Shown: positions 30,776-38,147 of the stretch, in pieces
Position numbering within the stretch: position 1 is the stretch's first letter
How the letters are laid out: each line of letters begins with the position of its first letter
NCBI GenBank assembly: GCA_016795155.1
Contig: JAEUIE010000003.1
Span: 62,001 to 126,000, forward strand
Direction of reading: 5' to 3'
Length of the DNA stretch: 64,000 nucleotides
Origin: Planctomycetia bacterium
GTDB lineage: Bacteria; Planctomycetota; Planctomycetia; Gemmatales; HRBIN36
The notes under the pieces: generated by a model
Seen by the model: the letters and a program-made list of their open reading frames with translations, nothing else
Told to the model about the DNA's origin: nothing
Database searches by the model: none
Translations under genes and position numbers: made by a program

Positions 30776-31282
30776 CTAATAAATGATAAAGTTCCCATCG
30801 GCCAACTTCTTGCTGGTCCAGCCGCACGGGAAACGCCCCGATAGTATTAACTTAAATGCGGTTACAAAGAATGGACAATTGTATAAGTTTGAGAATTGCA
30901 CATTCAGCAATGTATGCATGATGTACCATTGTATTTCTTCAGTCACATGTTGAGGAAAGTCCATTCCTGACTTTTCAATTACTTCCTCCCTTAGTTTTTC
31001 TGCCAATGGTAAGATTGTACGAGAGCATTTTAAAAAACTACCTTTGTAATCGGTAGTATTTACTTCCGGTTTGACTTTCTGCAATTCCTTCCACACATGC
31101 ACTCTGACCTCATCTGTCAATTTCAGATAAGATCTCTTCTTAAAGTTTTTGAATGCATCTTCCCAAGAGTCAACAAGCTCAAAACACTCCTCTGTCTTGC
31201 GTAAAGGTTTTCCTGCTCTGGAAAACCAATTTGCATCGCGGAGTCGTTGCAAAGCATCCTTCGTCCTTTCAGCAAGAATCAT
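30776..31282 (-). CDS. Hypothetical protein
   Basis: 168 residues, mostly helical, rich in Lys and Glu, no signal peptide or membrane segment. Not recognised. GGAGC precedes the ATG by 7 bases. Codon use is noticeably more AT-rich than in neighbouring genes (many AAA, TTT and AAT codons), and the sequence C-terminal to FPQHVTEEIQWYIMHTLLN has aromatic clusters. Together with the unusual gp5-OB gene next to it, this suggests a recently acquired segment, but that is inference. Confidence 0.65.
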   Translation of the reverse strand: MILAERTKDALQRLRDANWFSRAGKPLRKTEECFELVDSWEDAFKNFKKRSYLKLTDEVRVHVWKELQKVKPEVNTTDYKGSFLKCSRTILPLAEKLREEVIEKSGMDFPQHVTEEIQWYIMHTLLNVQFSNLYNCPFFVTAFKLILSGRFPCGWTSKKLADGNFIIY

Positions 31283-31505
31283 TACTAAGCTCCTAATCCA
31301 CGAGGGGGGAAGTCCTTCATTGCTGGAATACCATATGCCATTCTTTGCACTTGTTCCATTGTTTGGTGGTAGGTACGGCTAACTATGCTGGCTTGGCGAA
31401 ACACTCTCGTCAACTTTCATCGCGTTTTTCTCCGTTATCAGAACAACGAAGTGTATTGCCTGATGATTCAGTCAGGAACTGTTCATGCAAACTTGTCTCG
31501 AAGGT

Positions 31506-31530
31506 TGGCCACTTACTTTGTGCGTGGCTC
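31506..31530. repeat. Dispersed 25-base palindromic repeat, copy 1
   Basis: GGCCACTTACTTTGTGCGTGGC plus TCT, a GCCAC...GTGGC hairpin. The second copy (one base different) is at 32313. Both are just downstream of minus-strand stop codons, so they may end transcription. Confidence 0.75.
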
Positions 31531-31580
31531 TAAAGCACTCCTGTTTCGCGACGCAAGCAGTGCCACCCACCGTTCGTATT

Positions 31581-32048
31581 TCACGGTTCCACTCCGAGCC
31601 AGAGTGGGTATTGCGGGTCGCCTTCTTCGAAGACGATCCAGACCGTGTCGCCGACGGAGGGCAGCGATCTTGGTCCGGGAACGCTCACTGCCCATGCAGT
31701 CTTGTCACCCGCAACGGTTGGCACTTTAACCTGAATCCGTGATTTCCCTGCAGGGTCCTGCGTACTCATGCAGATTCCAGCATAGACACCGATGTAATTC
31801 ACGGTTGCTGCCGCGCGTTGTTCGAACCGCATCCAGACCGGGTAGTCGGCGTTTCCCCCTTCGAACATGACCCAGAGCCTATCTCCTACGGAGGGCATTA
31901 CCACACTTCCCGTCGGCCAGACACAGGCTCTCGCCCACGAAGTCATTTCGCCCAACACTGCTGGCACCTTGACCTGTAACCGTGATCTGCCTGAGGAGTC
32001 TTTGTTGTTCTCGCAAATTCCAAGATAGCTGCCGTGGTATCGCGCCAT
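31581..32048 (-). CDS. Tandem gp5/VgrG-type OB-fold protein
   Basis: 155 residues made of two similar units. Unit 1 is about residues 6-75 (YLGICENNKDSSGRSRLQVK, then VPAVLG, PSVGDRLWVMFEGGNADYPV) and unit 2 about 86-155 (YAGICMSTQDPAGKSRIQVK, then VPTVAGDKTAW, PSVGDTVWIVFEEGDPQYPL). The pattern of KVP, a Pro-Ser-Val-Gly-Asp turn and FEEGDP-x-x-P matches the gp5/VgrG-type OB fold of phage baseplates and type VI spikes. There is no VgrG beta-helix, no lysozyme and no other phage or secretion gene nearby. The ATG at 32048 is chosen; a GTG at 32057 would add three residues. Its role is unknown. Confidence 0.8.
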   Translation of the reverse strand: MARYHGSYLGICENNKDSSGRSRLQVKVPAVLGEMTSWARACVWPTGSVVMPSVGDRLWVMFEGGNADYPVWMRFEQRAAATVNYIGVYAGICMSTQDPAGKSRIQVKVPTVAGDKTAWAVSVPGPRSLPSVGDTVWIVFEEGDPQYPLWLGVEP

Positions 32049-32095
32049 GGATGACACTCACTTTCTTTTCTTCGCATTGCACACTGGAAGAAAGA

Positions 32096-32242
32096 GTATG
32101 GTGGGTCGAGCGATAAAGCATCGAAGCAATGGTGATCTCGTTGTATCAAGCTCGCCCCACCATACGATTGCAGCCGCTGGTGGGGCGAGCTTGGTTTTGC
32201 AAGCGACACATCGCTGGTTACTTAGCGCTCGACCCACCTTAC
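32096..32242. repeat. Nested inverted repeat (paired REP-like units)
   Basis: Inner arms at 32147-32162 and 32178-32193 are a perfect 16-base palindrome (CAAGCTCGCCCCACCA and its complement) with a 15-base loop. Outer arms at 32096-32112 and 32226-32242 pair over 17 bases with one mismatch. The block is thus two roughly 62-base units in opposite orientation, each starting GTGGGTCGAGCG and ending in GCTCGCCCCAC. It separates the OB-fold gene from the aldolase gene. Confidence 0.85.
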
Positions 32243-32312
32243 TTTCACTTGGCCGGGCGAAGCACCCATTCTAACTTCTATCGCCCGCTTTTTCAGCATT
32301 ATTCATTACGCA

Positions 32313-32337
32313 GGCCACTTACTTCGTGCGTGGCTCT
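32313..32337. repeat. Dispersed 25-base palindromic repeat, copy 2
   Basis: Same sequence as at 31506 except for one T to C change. Ends 4 bases before the stop codon region of the DapA-family gene (32342). Confidence 0.75.
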
Positions 32338-32341
32338 TTCG

Positions 32342-33253
32342 TTAAAACTCACTTTCCTGCCTGAGTTCAGCGAGAGCATGTCGCAACTGTTCCCGTTGTT
32401 CGTTGTTCATGGGATGAAGTGGTTCCGCGAAATGTTCTTCGCACAAGCCCTGCAGTGCCAAGGCTGCTTTCAGCCCGACGAGCCAGCCGTTGGTGCGAGG
32501 CACCAAGCGCAGCACATGTTGATGGAACCAGTGCATCTTTTCCTGCAACTGGTTTTGTCGATTGATATCGTTGCTGCGAACCGCATGGTAAAGTTGCACC
32601 AGTAGCCTGGGATAGAGATTGGCTCCGCCGAGCACGCCGCCATGGCCGCCCCAGGTAAGGGCATCGACAAATAATTCTTCGGGCCCTACCATCACCGACC
32701 AGTCTTTGCGCTGCTCGCCCAGTTTCAAAAGCAGGCGAAGGTAAGAGCGATCTCCCGAGCTGTCTTTGATGCCCAGGATGCCTGGTTCCTGAATGGCTCG
32801 CTGCATCAGTTCCATGCCCAGGCTCACTTTCACATGGCTGGGCATGTTGTAAAGGTAAACAGGCAAGGGGAGTTGTTTCAGCAGGTTTTTCAGGTAGAGC
32901 CAGAGGTCTTCCTGATCGAGCGGAAAGTAATAGGGAGCGGTAACAACGAGTGCCGTGGCGCCTGCCTGTGCTGCCTTCTGAGCCAGCGTTACTGATTCCG
33001 TGATCGAAGTGTCACTGATATTCACCAGAACGGGAACGCGTCGATTGACGAAATGGCAGGAACGTTCGACCAGTTCCTGTTTGAGTGCATGACTGAGGCT
33101 TGGCCCTTCACCAGTGGTTCCCAACAGAAAGAATCCATGCACGCCTCCGTCAAGCTGATACTCAATCAACTTCTCGAGGTGAGCTGCGTCCAGCTTGCCC
33201 GGTTCCTGCAGCGGTGATATGAGTGGTGGAACGACGCCTGACAGCGGTGCCAT
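32342..33253 (-). CDS. DapA-family aldolase / dihydrodipicolinate synthase-like
   Basis: 303 residues, a (beta/alpha)8 class I aldolase of the DHDPS/N-acetylneuraminate lyase family. The frame opens at 33472, but the ATG at 33253, with AGGA upstream, starts the family's normal MAPLSGVVPPLISP. The Schiff-base Lys is in GILGIKDSSGD, the Tyr in PVYLYNMPS, and LGTTGEGPSLS forms the carboxylate-binding loop. DapA proper and other aldolases of this family cannot be told apart by motif; lysine-pathway neighbours are absent, so a catabolic aldolase is equally possible. It begins 10 bases after a Ser/Thr kinase gene on the same strand. Confidence 0.9.
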   Translation of the reverse strand: MAPLSGVVPPLISPLQEPGKLDAAHLEKLIEYQLDGGVHGFFLLGTTGEGPSLSHALKQELVERSCHFVNRRVPVLVNISDTSITESVTLAQKAAQAGATALVVTAPYYFPLDQEDLWLYLKNLLKQLPLPVYLYNMPSHVKVSLGMELMQRAIQEPGILGIKDSSGDRSYLRLLLKLGEQRKDWSVMVGPEELFVDALTWGGHGGVLGGANLYPRLLVQLYHAVRSNDINRQNQLQEKMHWFHQHVLRLVPRTNGWLVGLKAALALQGLCEEHFAEPLHPMNNEQREQLRHALAELRQESEF

Positions 33254-33263
33254 GTGTGGGTTC

Positions 33264-34379
33264 CTAGCTTTTTTCACGCCAGAATGAAAACATGCGTTTC
33301 CACGGAGATGAAGGTGGATCCTGCTGTTCTTCAGTGGCGGATGTACTGACGGTTGATTCTGTTGGAAGTTCCGAGCCTGATTGGATTGCTTTAAGGCATG
33401 CAACGACATCATCCATGCTCTGGTATCTGTCAGCCTGTTCCTTGGCAACCATGCGCTGGTAGAGTTGTTCAATCGAAGCAGGCAGATCGGGAAGCGTGGT
33501 AAGCAGGCTGGGTGCAGGCTTTTTCTGATGTGCCAGCAACTGGTGCATGATCGTCTTTTCTGTGAACATCGCCTTGCCGGTCAGTGTGAAGTAGAGCGAA
33601 CTGCCCAGGCTGTAAATATCTGAACGATGATCCGCATGGCGAATGCTTATGGCCTGCTCCGGCGACATGTAGGCTGCTGTGCCTCGCACGGTACCATCCA
33701 GGCTGCTCGCCATGTTGGAGATGCCTTTGAGAAACTTGACCAGCCCGAGGTCAAGGACTTTCACTTTGCCAGTTCGGCTGACCATAATGTTGCCTGGCTT
33801 CACATCTCGATGCACCATGCCGAGGCTATGGGCATGTGCTAGCCCCTTGGCAGCTTCCAGGTAGGTATGCAAAGCCTGCTCAACCGGGATTGGTCCTTCG
33901 CGTTCAACAATTTCCTGTACGTTCTTTCCGTCGATTAATTCCATGGACAGGAAGTAAGAACCGTGATGCTCACCAGCCTCGTAAGCCTTGATGATATTGG
34001 GATGATCAAGCTGGGCGGTGGCCTGGATTTCCCGGAGGAAGCGGGCATGGTTCTCGCTGCCATCGGCTTCGGGAACAAAGACTTTGAGAGCCGCCATTCT
34101 ACCCATGATACGATGGCGCACCTTGTAGACCATGCCCATGCTGCCATGCCCGAGTTCATCGAGCACAACGTTTTGTCCGACCAGTAGAGCATCGCCACGA
34201 CCGGCACTGAAATGTCCAGCCTGATAGGGTGTCAGCCAGCCTTGCTCTTCAAGTCGATTAGCGACTATCTCGACATTTTTTCGATGTTCAGCTGGCAGGG
34301 TGGAAAGCAATTCCTGCACCGCACCGGCATTTTGTCCGGTCAATGCAACAAGTAATTCGGGAGAGACGGATGCACTCAT
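33264..34379 (-). CDS. Ser/Thr protein kinase
   Basis: 371 residues, no membrane segment. An N-terminal helical region (1-65, with LTPYQAGHFSAGR near its end) is a planctomycete-type extension. The kinase domain spans 72-330: LGHGSMGMVY, Lys99 in AALKVF, HRDVKPGN with Asp192, DLG at 210-212. The C-terminal 35 residues are low in complexity. All catalytic residues are present. The downstream aldolase gene begins 10 bases after the stop, so both should be cotranscribed; whether the aldolase is a substrate is unknown. Confidence 0.93.
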   Translation of the reverse strand: MSASVSPELLVALTGQNAGAVQELLSTLPAEHRKNVEIVANRLEEQGWLTPYQAGHFSAGRGDALLVGQNVVLDELGHGSMGMVYKVRHRIMGRMAALKVFVPEADGSENHARFLREIQATAQLDHPNIIKAYEAGEHHGSYFLSMELIDGKNVQEIVEREGPIPVEQALHTYLEAAKGLAHAHSLGMVHRDVKPGNIMVSRTGKVKVLDLGLVKFLKGISNMASSLDGTVRGTAAYMSPEQAISIRHADHRSDIYSLGSSLYFTLTGKAMFTEKTIMHQLLAHQKKPAPSLLTTLPDLPASIEQLYQRMVAKEQADRYQSMDDVVACLKAIQSGSELPTESTVSTSATEEQQDPPSSPWKRMFSFWREKS

Positions 34380-34514
34380 GGCAGAAATTGACCAGGTTCC
34401 ATGATTTCCACTCCTCTAACATATTACAAAGTGGAACGAGTAACTTCTCTTCTTGCTCTTTCGCTTTTCCCCTGTTTAATGGGAGTATCACTTCCTGCTT
34501 GAGGATTCTCCCCG

Positions 34515-36656
34515 ATGCGTATCCTCGTATCACTTGCACTGGCACTTATGTCTACTACGCTGGCTATCGCTGATGACAAACGCCCTATGACGATCGATGA
34601 TCTATTCGCCTTCAAGCGAATCAGCGATCCGCAGATCAGCCCAGATGGAAAATGGGTTGCCTACGTTGTCACTACCGTTGATCTGCCTGGTAACAAGACC
34701 AGTTCAAACCTCTGGCTGGCAGCGGCTGATGCCAGTTCACCCTCCAGGCAATTGACCACAACGACCAAAAAGGATCGTCACCCACGCTGGAGTCCTGATG
34801 GCAAACGCATCCTGTTTGAATCGAGCCGTAGTGGTTCCAATCAACTCTGGATTATTGACCTGTCTGGTGGTGAAGCTCAGCAGATTACTACGATCAGCAC
34901 CAGTGCCTCCAATGCCATTTGGTCGCCTGATGGTAAAAAAATCGCTTTTGTTTCTTCCGTGTTTCCTGAATTCAGCTCGTTGCCTTTTGCAGAGAGTGAC
35001 AAAAAGAACCAGGAGAAACTGGATCAGATTGAAAAGAACCCCGTGAAGGCACGCGTTTTTAAGAAGCTCTTTTACCGTCACTGGGATGAATACGTTGAAG
35101 ACAAGAGGCAGCATTTGTTTGTCTGCAATGCCGATGGCACTGATTGCAAAGATGTAACGCCAGGCGACCGCGATGCCAATCCAACTTCATCGACGTTCAG
35201 CGTGGGGGATGATTTTACCTTCAGCCCTGATGGCAGCCACCTGCTGTTCAGTGCGGTGCCAGCGAAAAATGAGGCCTGGAGCACCAATTACGATATCTGT
35301 AGGGTAAGCATCACGAACACCAGTACAGAATGGGAAACGCTGACACGCAACCCAGCTGCTGATGTCTATCCCCGGTTCAGCACAAATGGCAAGAAGTTAG
35401 CCTGGCGGGCACAAAAGCGGGCTGGATATGAGGCAGACAAGTGGGATATTCAGGTGGTGGACTGCAATCCGGATGGCAGCTTTGACCGTACTCCCAAAAA
35501 CCTCACTGAAGGTAAAGATATTTCGGCAGGCGAATTCAACTGGACACCAGGTGAAGACATTGTTTTCGTTGCCGAAGAGAATGCTTCCAGTTCGTTCTAC
35601 ACCGTGAATCAACAAGGAAAGATCACCACGGGTTTGAAAATGGGGACTGGTGACAACTATGCATACCCCAAAGGAAGTGTTGGCCAGATTGGATCACTCA
35701 GCAGTGATACCAGCGGGCAGAACTGGGCTCATACTCTTGCACATCTTACCAGCCCGTCTGAAGTTCGCGGTGTCCGATTCATGAAAGGAACCGATGGCCC
35801 CACTGCGATTTTCTACTCCAGACTCAGCCTTTTCAATGAGGCACTGCTTTCCAAGCTGGATCGTCCACAGCCTGAATCGGTTCAGGTTGATGTGGAAGGC
35901 GGCAAGATGCAGATGTGGATATTGAAGCCGCCTGGGTTTGATCCCAGCAAGAAGTGGCCGGTGGCATATCTGGTGCATGGTGGTCCACAGGGTGCGTGGG
36001 AAGACAGTTGGTCCAATCGCTGGAACCCGATGTTATGGGCAGCACAAGGTTATGTCGTTGCACTGCCTAATCCGCGAGGCTCCACAGGTTTCGGGCAGAA
36101 ATTTACCGATGAAATTTCAGGCGACTGGGGTGGCAGGTGTTTTCGTGATTTGATGGCTGGTGTCGATTTCGTCGAGAAGTTGCCCTACGTCGATAAGAAT
36201 CGCATGGGCGCTGCAGGGGCCAGCTTCGGTGGCTACATGATGAACTGGTTTGCTGTCAGCACCGGAAGATTCAAGACGTTGATCACTCACTGCTCAGTCT
36301 GGAACTTCGAAAGCATGTGGGGAACCACGGAAGAACTCTGGTTTGATGAGTGGGAACATGGCGGTTTGCCTTGGGAGGTTCCAGGCAAGTACCGTGAATT
36401 TTCGCCTCACACCAAGGCTGCCAACATCGGCAAATTCAAAACGCCTATGCTGATTATTCACAACGATTATGATTTCCGTTGTCCTATCGGTCAGGGGCAT
36501 GAACTCTTCAGCACACTGCAGCGTCAGGGAGTGCCTAGCCGGTTTGTCAACTTCCCCGATGAGGGGCACTGGGTGTTAAAACCTGCCAACAGCAAGTTCT
36601 GGCATGAAGAAGTATTCGGCTGGTTGAAACAGCATGTTCCACCAGGCGCGAAGTAA
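34515..36656 (+). CDS. Secreted S9-family prolyl oligopeptidase / acylaminoacyl peptidase
   Basis: 713 residues with a signal peptide (ILVSLALALMSTTLAIA). Residues about 30-430 are a TolB-like propeller (ISPDGKWVAYVV, RWSPDGKRILFES, IWSPDGKKIAFVS). The alpha/beta-hydrolase domain holds the catalytic Ser570 in GASFGGYM, probably Asp653 in NDYDFRCP, and His685 in DEGHWV. It removes peptides or acyl-amino acids from short substrates, probably in the periplasm. GAGGA lies 8 bases before the ATG. A C-rich hairpin follows. Confidence 0.95.
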   Translation: MRILVSLALALMSTTLAIADDKRPMTIDDLFAFKRISDPQISPDGKWVAYVVTTVDLPGNKTSSNLWLAAADASSPSRQLTTTTKKDRHPRWSPDGKRILFESSRSGSNQLWIIDLSGGEAQQITTISTSASNAIWSPDGKKIAFVSSVFPEFSSLPFAESDKKNQEKLDQIEKNPVKARVFKKLFYRHWDEYVEDKRQHLFVCNADGTDCKDVTPGDRDANPTSSTFSVGDDFTFSPDGSHLLFSAVPAKNEAWSTNYDICRVSITNTSTEWETLTRNPAADVYPRFSTNGKKLAWRAQKRAGYEADKWDIQVVDCNPDGSFDRTPKNLTEGKDISAGEFNWTPGEDIVFVAEENASSSFYTVNQQGKITTGLKMGTGDNYAYPKGSVGQIGSLSSDTSGQNWAHTLAHLTSPSEVRGVRFMKGTDGPTAIFYSRLSLFNEALLSKLDRPQPESVQVDVEGGKMQMWILKPPGFDPSKKWPVAYLVHGGPQGAWEDSWSNRWNPMLWAAQGYVVALPNPRGSTGFGQKFTDEISGDWGGRCFRDLMAGVDFVEKLPYVDKNRMGAAGASFGGYMMNWFAVSTGRFKTLITHCSVWNFESMWGTTEELWFDEWEHGGLPWEVPGKYREFSPHTKAANIGKFKTPMLIIHNDYDFRCPIGQGHELFSTLQRQGVPSRFVNFPDEGHWVLKPANSKFWHEEVFGWLKQHVPPGAK

Positions 36657-36706
36657 CCCCCCTCACCCCCAACCCCTCTCCTTCCAGGGGAGAGGGGAGA
36701 AAGCAT
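36657..36706. repeat. C-rich hairpin repeat between convergent genes
   Basis: CCCCTCTCC, short loop, GGAGAGGGG, after CCCTCACCCCCAA. A shorter relative is at 53522, also between convergent genes. It probably acts as a bidirectional terminator; such sequences are widespread in intergenic DNA. Confidence 0.65.
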
Positions 36707-36730
36707 GGGAGTGGGGAGTAAGAATAATAG

Positions 36731-37936
36731 TTATTTCCCAGCACGTTTCAGATAGACTTCTTTCGCACGATCGTAGGCAGCCTGGATGACTTCGATCCTG
36801 CCTCCATGTAGTGGTGCGGAATAGTTGTCCAGTTCGGGGTTCTCGTAAGGCATGCCTTCATGTGCCGCTGCCAGGTAGCATCGCCTGGTGAGATGATCAT
36901 CAGGCAGATTCTCGACAACCCAGCACCAGTGGTAATAAGCACTAGGCTTGTCTTCGAGAAAGTAGTACCCCACTCCAGCAAGGAAGTGCATTTCGCTCAT
37001 CCGTTGCGATTGCGGGCAGGCCTTGATGGCATCCTCCAGAGATTTGCATAACTGGTCGTACTGTTTTCGGGCTTTCAGAATGTGTGCCTTCTCCGTGACC
37101 ACGTCGGCATTGATCTGCAGTTGTGCAAAATTAGGCCTGGCAGCCAGCGATACACACAAGGCATCCAGTGCATCCCATTTCTTCTGATACTTCAGCATGC
37201 GAAGCAAACCACGCGATGCATCTGCGACAGCAGGAGTTGCCTTTTCTGCAGCAAGTATCCGTTCGTAGTATGGCCTGGCTTTGGCATACTGTCCGAGTTC
37301 TTCGTACAGTTTGCCTGCCTGCAACTGGGCTTGAGCATTGGCTGGCTGTTCCCTGGCTGATGCCAGAATCTTTTCTTCATCCGAAGTGAACCGGTTGAAT
37401 TCAGGATTCTGCTCTAACAGGGCACACAGAAAATCGAAAACATTATCCTTGGATGAATAGACATCAGTCACACCCAACGGTTCTCCACGTGCCGAGAAGG
37501 CCGCGTAGAAGGCATATTTGTTTTTGACTTTGCCTTTGACAAATTCCTTGGCCAGCGGGTCTTTGCCCTGGTACTCTGGTTGAGGCGGTCCGGAATCGGT
37601 GTTGTAATAGAAGTTGATGAATCGGCGATTCAGAAGCTGAATCACGCGGGGCTCAGCGAAGCAACCTGCTCGCATGGGTTCAGCGCCCGGTCACCAGTAG
37701 CCCTTGGTGGCATTTTTGGCGCCGACATGATCAATGCCGAACGCAATGCCTTTGATCATGATCAAGCGTTGTTTCTGTTCTGCGAACTTGAGAGCCTGGT
37801 CAAACTCGCCGGGCAACACCCACTCAATGGCCAGTGTGTTTTGGCAGGTTTTCAAAGGTCCCTTTTCATCTGCGTCAAGCCGGCTTGCTGCAACAGTAGT
37901 CAGTGCAATGCAAGCCAGTAACAACATCGGTTTCAT
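36731..37936 (-). CDS. Secreted thioredoxin-fold/TPR protein with in-frame UGA (candidate selenoprotein)
   Basis: One 401-codon frame with UGA as codon 82. Signal peptide 1-20 (MLLLACIALTTVAAS). Residues about 34-140 are thioredoxin-like: EWVLPGEFDQALKFAEQK, then GYW-UGA-PGAEPM, CFAEPRVIQLLNRRF. In the thioredoxin_7-type pattern W-C-x-x-C-x-x-M, the UGA falls on the first Cys, Ala on the second, and Met is kept. Residues after 160 form TPR-like helices (ASAREQPANAQAQLQAGKLY and YAKARPYYERILAA). Both halves are in the same frame, so this is not a frameshift. AAGGAG precedes the ATG at 37936. A stem-loop follows the UGA at the right distance (see below). Alternatives: a plain nonsense mutation, or a sequencing error. 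Selenocysteine genes are not in the window. Confidence 0.7.
37656..37693 (-). promoter_or_regulatory. Candidate bacterial SECIS element just downstream of the UGA
   Basis: UGA at 37691-37693. On the mRNA, GCGAGC (37673-37668) pairs with GCUUCGC (37662-37656), giving six base pairs with one bulged U and the apical loop AGGUU, which starts 23 bases after the UGA. The loop context GC-AGGU-UGC is close to the E. coli fdhF element GC-AGGUC-UGC, and the distance lies in the range reported for bacterial SECIS elements. The bulge is on the 3' arm here, not the 5' arm. Confidence 0.45.
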
Positions 37937-37999
37937 GTATTGCTCCTTCTTTGTGATTGCTGTGTGTGGAAAGGACTATTGTGGAGTAGCACTCAAGTT

Positions 38000-38036
38000 G
38001 GGTGCCACGGTTTCGTCGTACTCGACTTAACCGTGC
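38000..38036 (-). repeat. GAGTAC-loop hairpin repeat, copy 4
   Basis: Reverse orientation: CACGGTTAAGTCG, loop with GAGTA, CGACGAAACCGTG, then GGCACCC on the minus strand. With copy 5 it forms a divergent pair in the 211-base gap before the Sec-candidate gene. Confidence 0.75.
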
Positions 38037-38082
38037 TGGGTTACCATGGTGTGGAAGAAAGTTCGCATTATCAACAGCAAAC

Positions 38083-38123
38083 TTGGCATTGTTACGCAGA
38101 GTACAGCGAAACAATGGCACCCA
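38083..38123 (+). repeat. GAGTAC-loop hairpin repeat, copy 5
   Basis: TTGGCATTGTTACGC, AGAGTAC, AGCGAAACAATGGCACCC. Almost the same as copy 1 (position 9), including the preceding CAAACTT. Confidence 0.8.
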
Positions 38124-38147
38124 TCACGGTTCAAGGCCAGGAAACAC

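Noticed and set aside
31385-31742. Two plus-strand frames overlapping the OB-fold gene
   Set aside because: The minus-strand frame has clear duplicated domain structure; the plus-strand frames have no start signal or domain.
37676-37695. Frameshift or two separate genes at the UGA
   Set aside because: Both halves are in the same frame; the second frame's first ATG (37675) lies inside the Trx fold, with no ribosome-binding site of its own, and would lack a signal peptide.
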